Part shown: one piece after another, positions 59,438-64,000 of the stretch
Position numbering within the stretch: the first letter of the stretch is position 1
Layout: every line of letters begins with the position of its first letter
Source of the DNA: Brugia malayi
Taxonomy: Eukaryota > Nematoda > Chromadorea > Rhabditida > Onchocercidae
Length of the DNA stretch: 64,000 nt
Reading direction: 5' to 3'
Assembly (NCBI RefSeq): GCF_000002995.4
Contig: NW_025062479.1
Location: forward strand, 15,248,721 to 15,312,720
Translations under genes and position numbers: made by a program
Notes under the pieces: generated by a model
Database searches by the model: none
The model's input: the letters and a program-made list of their open reading frames with translations, nothing else
What the model was told of the DNA's origin: nothing

Positions 59438-62400
59438 TTTATTTTTTTACATGTTTCCAATTATTAGAAAAAGAGGTTTACTTAATTCCGACACCAGAAA
59501 TGGTCAAGGAAGAAGTTGAGATTTGTTGATCTGTGCCTAGTAGTTCATTGACTAAGTTTTTGAGTAAATCTTGAATTCTTAAATAGCTGGTGCTTTAGTT
59601 TTCCATCCTGTCGCCTCTAATGAACTTTCCAAAGCAACGCACTCAACATATTTCATTTTTCATTTCAACGGTACGACAAATATTTGGTATATTTTTGAAT
59701 TGGTAATTTAAATTAATTATTATGTCACGGTTTCAGGTTTATTACTTAAAAAAAAAAAAAAAAAAATATTTGAAAATTTCCTCCCAAAAAAAAAAATGAA
59801 AAATTTTTCTTGCCCCATATATTAATGAATGCTTATTGCTTCAAAACACGATAGAATAAGGATGAAAAATTATTTATAGTTTCAGAATTTTTTTTTTGGA
59901 GGTAGCATGCCAGTCCTTATCTATAATATATAGTAGTATAATCAATAAGCATTTATTGAAGCTAAAGCGCTGAACTGAGAATAATGGTAATCATTCTTCA
60001 TTTGATAGCTCATTTATTTGTATATTCTAAAAATTTTTCGAATTTTTTCTCTATATTTTGCATTTAGTGAATTTAAAAAAGAAAAAAATCATCCTATAAA
60101 ATAATACATGGCATATTTTCGAACTGCATTCATACTGAATTTGGAAATTATTCCAAAAAATCTTTTAAAAATTTAGATCAGTAGTTAGATAAAAATCATG
60201 AGAAATTTGTTCTTTCAAAAAAGTTGCTGACATTTTCCATTATTGCTCACCATTTTGACAACCTGAATTTCTTTATTGTCTTTCTGCTCCTTTTTTTTCT
60301 CATTCATTTTTGTGTCATCATTACTGCTATATATATATATATATGATGACATTTTATGATTTTTTCTTTTTTGATTTTCTTAAAATGTTTTTTTTTCTTT
60401 ATTTCAGAGGTATTTCTTCTTCCTTTTTGTAGTTGCATAATGACAGGGAGCTTACAATCAGAGTTTATTAGGGGCCAAATTTCTTCTAACTTTTTATTAA
60501 TTAAAATTTCTTGAATCTTTTCCTTTTTGTATAATAAATAATTTTGATTTAAATGCTTGCTTAATTCATTTTTCTTTTTTTATAATGTATAAATTGTATT
60601 TTTGCTCTTTTCTGGTTGTGATATTTCTAAAATTAATTGTGCTTGTTGAAATCAGCAACAAGCTAAAGAACCTACTGAAAGACATATTTGAAGCTATGCA
60701 AGATAAGAGATTGCGATATGGTACATGTATGTCTTGTATACTTCATGATATGCATGTTGTATATGAAATTCGATGATATTGTCACTTGTAGTGTACCATA
60801 CTCATATGTTTACTTCTATATTTCATTTATTTCAGAATTGTAAATATTTGTATAAAATAATTTACCATTTTTTATTAAACATTGGGAAAATATCTTAAAT
60901 ACAGTGAGGTCAAGTATTTTACGCAACAGCAATTAACTTTTTTACAAAAGTTAATGATAAATCTGATTGATTTTTGAGGTCTTTTGTTGTTCACATTGAT
61001 CAGTGATTTCTTGTCGTGTCTGTACCAAGTTTTTAGATTAATTGCCCAAGAAAAAAAAAATAAAGGAGAAGAAACATGAAAACAATACAAGCAGGTTCGT
61101 TTATCCAGATTATTATTGCTCATTAATTTGACTGATGAAAAAAAAAGTGAAAATTTTTGGGAAGGAAACAAGTGGAATATAATCTTTAATAATAATAATT
61201 CTTACACCATGATATAGCAATTAATTGAAACATGTTTGTGACAATCATAGTGCATCATGTATTATTTATTAAAATGATAAGAGTGACAATTTCCAGCTAA
61301 ATATAATGTAATGAGGAAGTGGTCATTTCAATGCTAGTTCGTCACTTCACTATAGTTCAACTATATACAGATCCCAGTGCAGATAGCAATTAAACCCCAG
61401 TCTGATTAAAATTAGTTCGAAATTTAAAGTTGAAAATGAACTTGTTTGGTTAGTAAGTGTAAAAATATTCAGCAAATGACATCATCAGAAAATACTGAAA
61501 CGCTAATGCATAACGAACGATATATTTAATGGAATCAAATTATTTCACATGGCTGCAGAAAAGTTGAGTACAGTGGAAGAGGATCTGCAAAATCGATATT
61601 TTGGTTGAGAATTTCCAAGAGGAGACCAGATGCATAAATAATACTGTTTGTAATTAAGAAATGTAGTAATGACGTAGTTTCATTCATTTTTTCACTTTAA
61701 ATATATTCATAAGCTTTCCAAAATTGTTGCATATTTATATATTATCATTCTTTTAGATTGTTTACATTTTAAATGGTAAAGTTTTAAAAGAAATAACATT
61801 TTGCATGAGTAATACTTTCCGATAGTTATTAGCACCAAGAATTGGCTTTCTTCTTCGAGCATAATAATAATAATAGTAATAATATTTAGGGAAAGGAAAA
61901 AGGGCACAATTAAATTAAAGATTACATGCACTTAAAATTAAAATATACATGAAGATAAAAAGCATTAAATTTAAATTAAATTCAAATACAAATAGGAAGA
62001 AAGAAAGGATAATACTGTGCAGCATACTAATTATTTGTTACAAATGTATCTATATCTAATATTAATTTCAATTGTTTGCATAACTTTGAATCTAATTACT
62101 CTTTATCAGTCGTTGTTTTATCATCATCCCTATGCTAATTATCTTCTTAAAATGTTAGTAAATGATGATTACAGTTAGATATAGCAACTTTTGTCTTTCA
62201 TTTTTTTTATTATTTTATTATTATTATTATTTTTTTTTACCCGAATCTGAACTGTTATGTTTAATTAATTAAATACAAAAACTATTATTCAACAATTCTT
62301 ATGAAAATTGTCTTTTTACGATATAAGAAATCAGTTACAATGAAATATAGGAAATAAGTCTTTTATTACTTTTACTTATTTTCATTAGAACACAATCATT

Positions 62401-64000
62401 TCTCTATTTTTTAATGGTTAGATTTAATTATATCCAAATGTAAATATGCTATTTACCATACTATTAAAGCACTATGTTTTATTTCGAAGTGAATCTTTTA
62501 TTAACTGTAATTATTGAATAAAACATGAAGGAGTTTTTTTTTTTTTTGCATTCAATTACTTCAGTAAAAGATTAAATTGTCGTTATAAATGATAATAACA
62601 AAATTATACAAAGGAACACAAAAAATAGTATCGTTAAAATGAAATGAAATCAAATTTATGAGCTAGGTTCAGCATGACAGTATTTTTTTAATTTTTAATT
62701 ATGATTATTACAGCTAAAGTTCAAATGCACTGATGTTGCAAAATCTCTATAACCTATTCATCTAATCTAGTCTAGCCTAATTTAATTATTTTAAGATAAA
62801 AAATATTTTTTTCTTATGTTAAAGATGGGAAACCTTCTCAAAATTATAGAAATTTTTGCAAAATTATGAATCATTTTTTGGCACCAGAAATTTAATAAGG
62901 ATATGAAAAACGAGCTGAACTTAATCCGATAAAATTAAAATTAGAGCATTTATCAGACTAGCATATATTATCATCACTTTTAGTGTGTGTATACATATAT
63001 ATATAGTTTGAAAATGAAATCTAAATTAGAGAATAATAACGGAAAAAAGTTCCATATTAGCATATCATATATTTTCTGAAATTTCTAATAAATAATTTCT
63101 TGACCTAACTAAACCTTATTCAAATAAAGCCTTACAAGATAAGAACAGGATGGATCAGATCAGATTCAATTAATTAAAATATAAACACTGAAATAGGAAA
63201 TATGAATTATTGCTACCTAAACTCTAAGCTAGCATTAATTAGGATTTTTCCTGATTTTTAATTAGTAATGATTCATAGTGATCATGATTAATAATGATCA
63301 TGACAATGGATAAAAATAATAATAACGGTAATGGGTAATAATGATAATGGTAATAATAACATAAGAGATACTTAAGTAAATAATATTATTTAACTTATTC
63401 TTTTTCTTCGTCTTTTTTGTTTTTTTTCAATTTTTTTTCCTATTTTTTATCTTAATTACTTTTTTTTTTTGTTGAAATATTTCAAAGAATGGTAAATATA
63501 ATACTTATAAAATAATATCATAGTAACTGCATTAAATTATGCTATTAAAAATGGCTGATTGATAATAGATAATTGTAATATCAATGATTAAAATAACATT
63601 TAGGAATAAACCAGTTAGGTAATGACGTGAAAGTTACGTAGCTAATCTATGTAAGTCTAAAAATAAAGAAATAAAAATATATGTTGGACAAATACGTAAT
63701 ATTCTATTTATTCAAGTGTATATTTTGGATAACTCAATCAATCAGTAGTTAATCAATCAACTGATTAATCAATTAAAAAAAGAGGTTGCGATAAGCATGA
63801 TAATATTCATAATGTGTGCATTATTTTGCATAAGTTATTCGAACTAATTCATACAAGTAATTTTTGATAATATTAAGAGCTAAAAAGAGAAGTAGATTGA
63901 TTGTTAAGCAATTTTATGCTAACTGCTATTATCTTGATGTATTCGTTAAAAAAAAGAATATGATTTGTTTAGTAACACTTGGATCGCTCATTTGTTACGC
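59438..64000. other. Gene-poor A+T-rich region downstream of the RNF13-like gene
   Basis: No splice-supported coding exon is visible on either strand. Open frames such as 60585-60776 (+) lack domains, acceptors and coding composition. The region holds poly(A)/poly(T) tracts, a short (TA)n near 60330, and a G+C-richer patch at 61310-61640 that includes the near-palindrome TATAGTTCAACTATA (61351-61365). A TGATAA/TAATAA cluster with two copies of TGATCATGA lies near 63279-63352. Confidence 0.5.

Noticed and set aside
60585..60776. 63-codon plus frame with a hydrophobic start
   Set aside because: A+T-driven composition, no recognised domain, no acceptor or partner exon; insufficient support.
1..64000. 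tRNA, rRNA, CRISPR or complete transposon
   Set aside because: No tRNA-like A and B boxes with an acceptor stem, no rRNA-like conserved blocks, no regular repeat-spacer arrays and no transposase or reverse transcriptase motifs were seen.

Overview
The window looks like nuclear DNA of a parasitic nematode, most likely a filarial or other spirurine worm. This is inference from four things: extreme A+T richness, many introns with nematode-type TTTCAG acceptors, TTTCAG or CTGCAG acceptors just upstream of start codons (the arrangement expected for spliced-leader trans-splicing), and a ground-like (hedgehog-related) secreted protein, a family known from nematodes. I could run no database search. 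Gene identities rest on translating exons by eye and joining them only where splice phase fits.

Layout. (1) About 8,343-44,016 on the minus strand is one very large gene for an EVI5-type TBC-domain RabGAP. Its small exons (33-329 bp) are separated by introns of up to about 10 kb. It runs off the left edge of the window, so its 3' coiled-coil exons are missing. Its introns hold most of the low-complexity DNA: poly(A)/poly(T), (AT)27, TGATAA clusters, minisatellites and foldbacks. Several short, relatively GC-rich, splice-flanked segments in these introns look like alternative 5' exons. (2) 44,483-46,809 (+) is a three-exon gene for a secreted protein with a proline/cysteine-rich half and a C-terminal ground-like domain; it lies head to head with the 5'-most EVI5-like exon. 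(3) 48,422-52,226 (+) is an eleven-exon gene for IWS1, the Spt6 partner in RNA polymerase II elongation. (4) 54,179-59,324 (+) is a fourteen-exon gene for an RNF13/RNF167-like PA-TM-RING ubiquitin ligase with an unusually long C-terminal tail. (5) 59,325-64,000 is UTR and intergenic DNA with no gene I can support.

The four proteins (Rab regulation, cuticle or secreted matrix, transcription elongation, endolysosomal ubiquitination) are neighbours without an evident shared pathway. Gaps of 1.6-2 kb between the plus-strand genes argue against a compact operon. I see no convincing undescribed system, CRISPR array, complete transposon, tRNA or rRNA. The observations most worth a second look are the phase-compatible alternative first exons of the RabGAP, its probable GC-AG intron, the polyglutamine exon, the furin-like site that would split the ground-like protein, the conserved dileucine motif of the RING ligase, and several unannotated minisatellites and inverted repeats.
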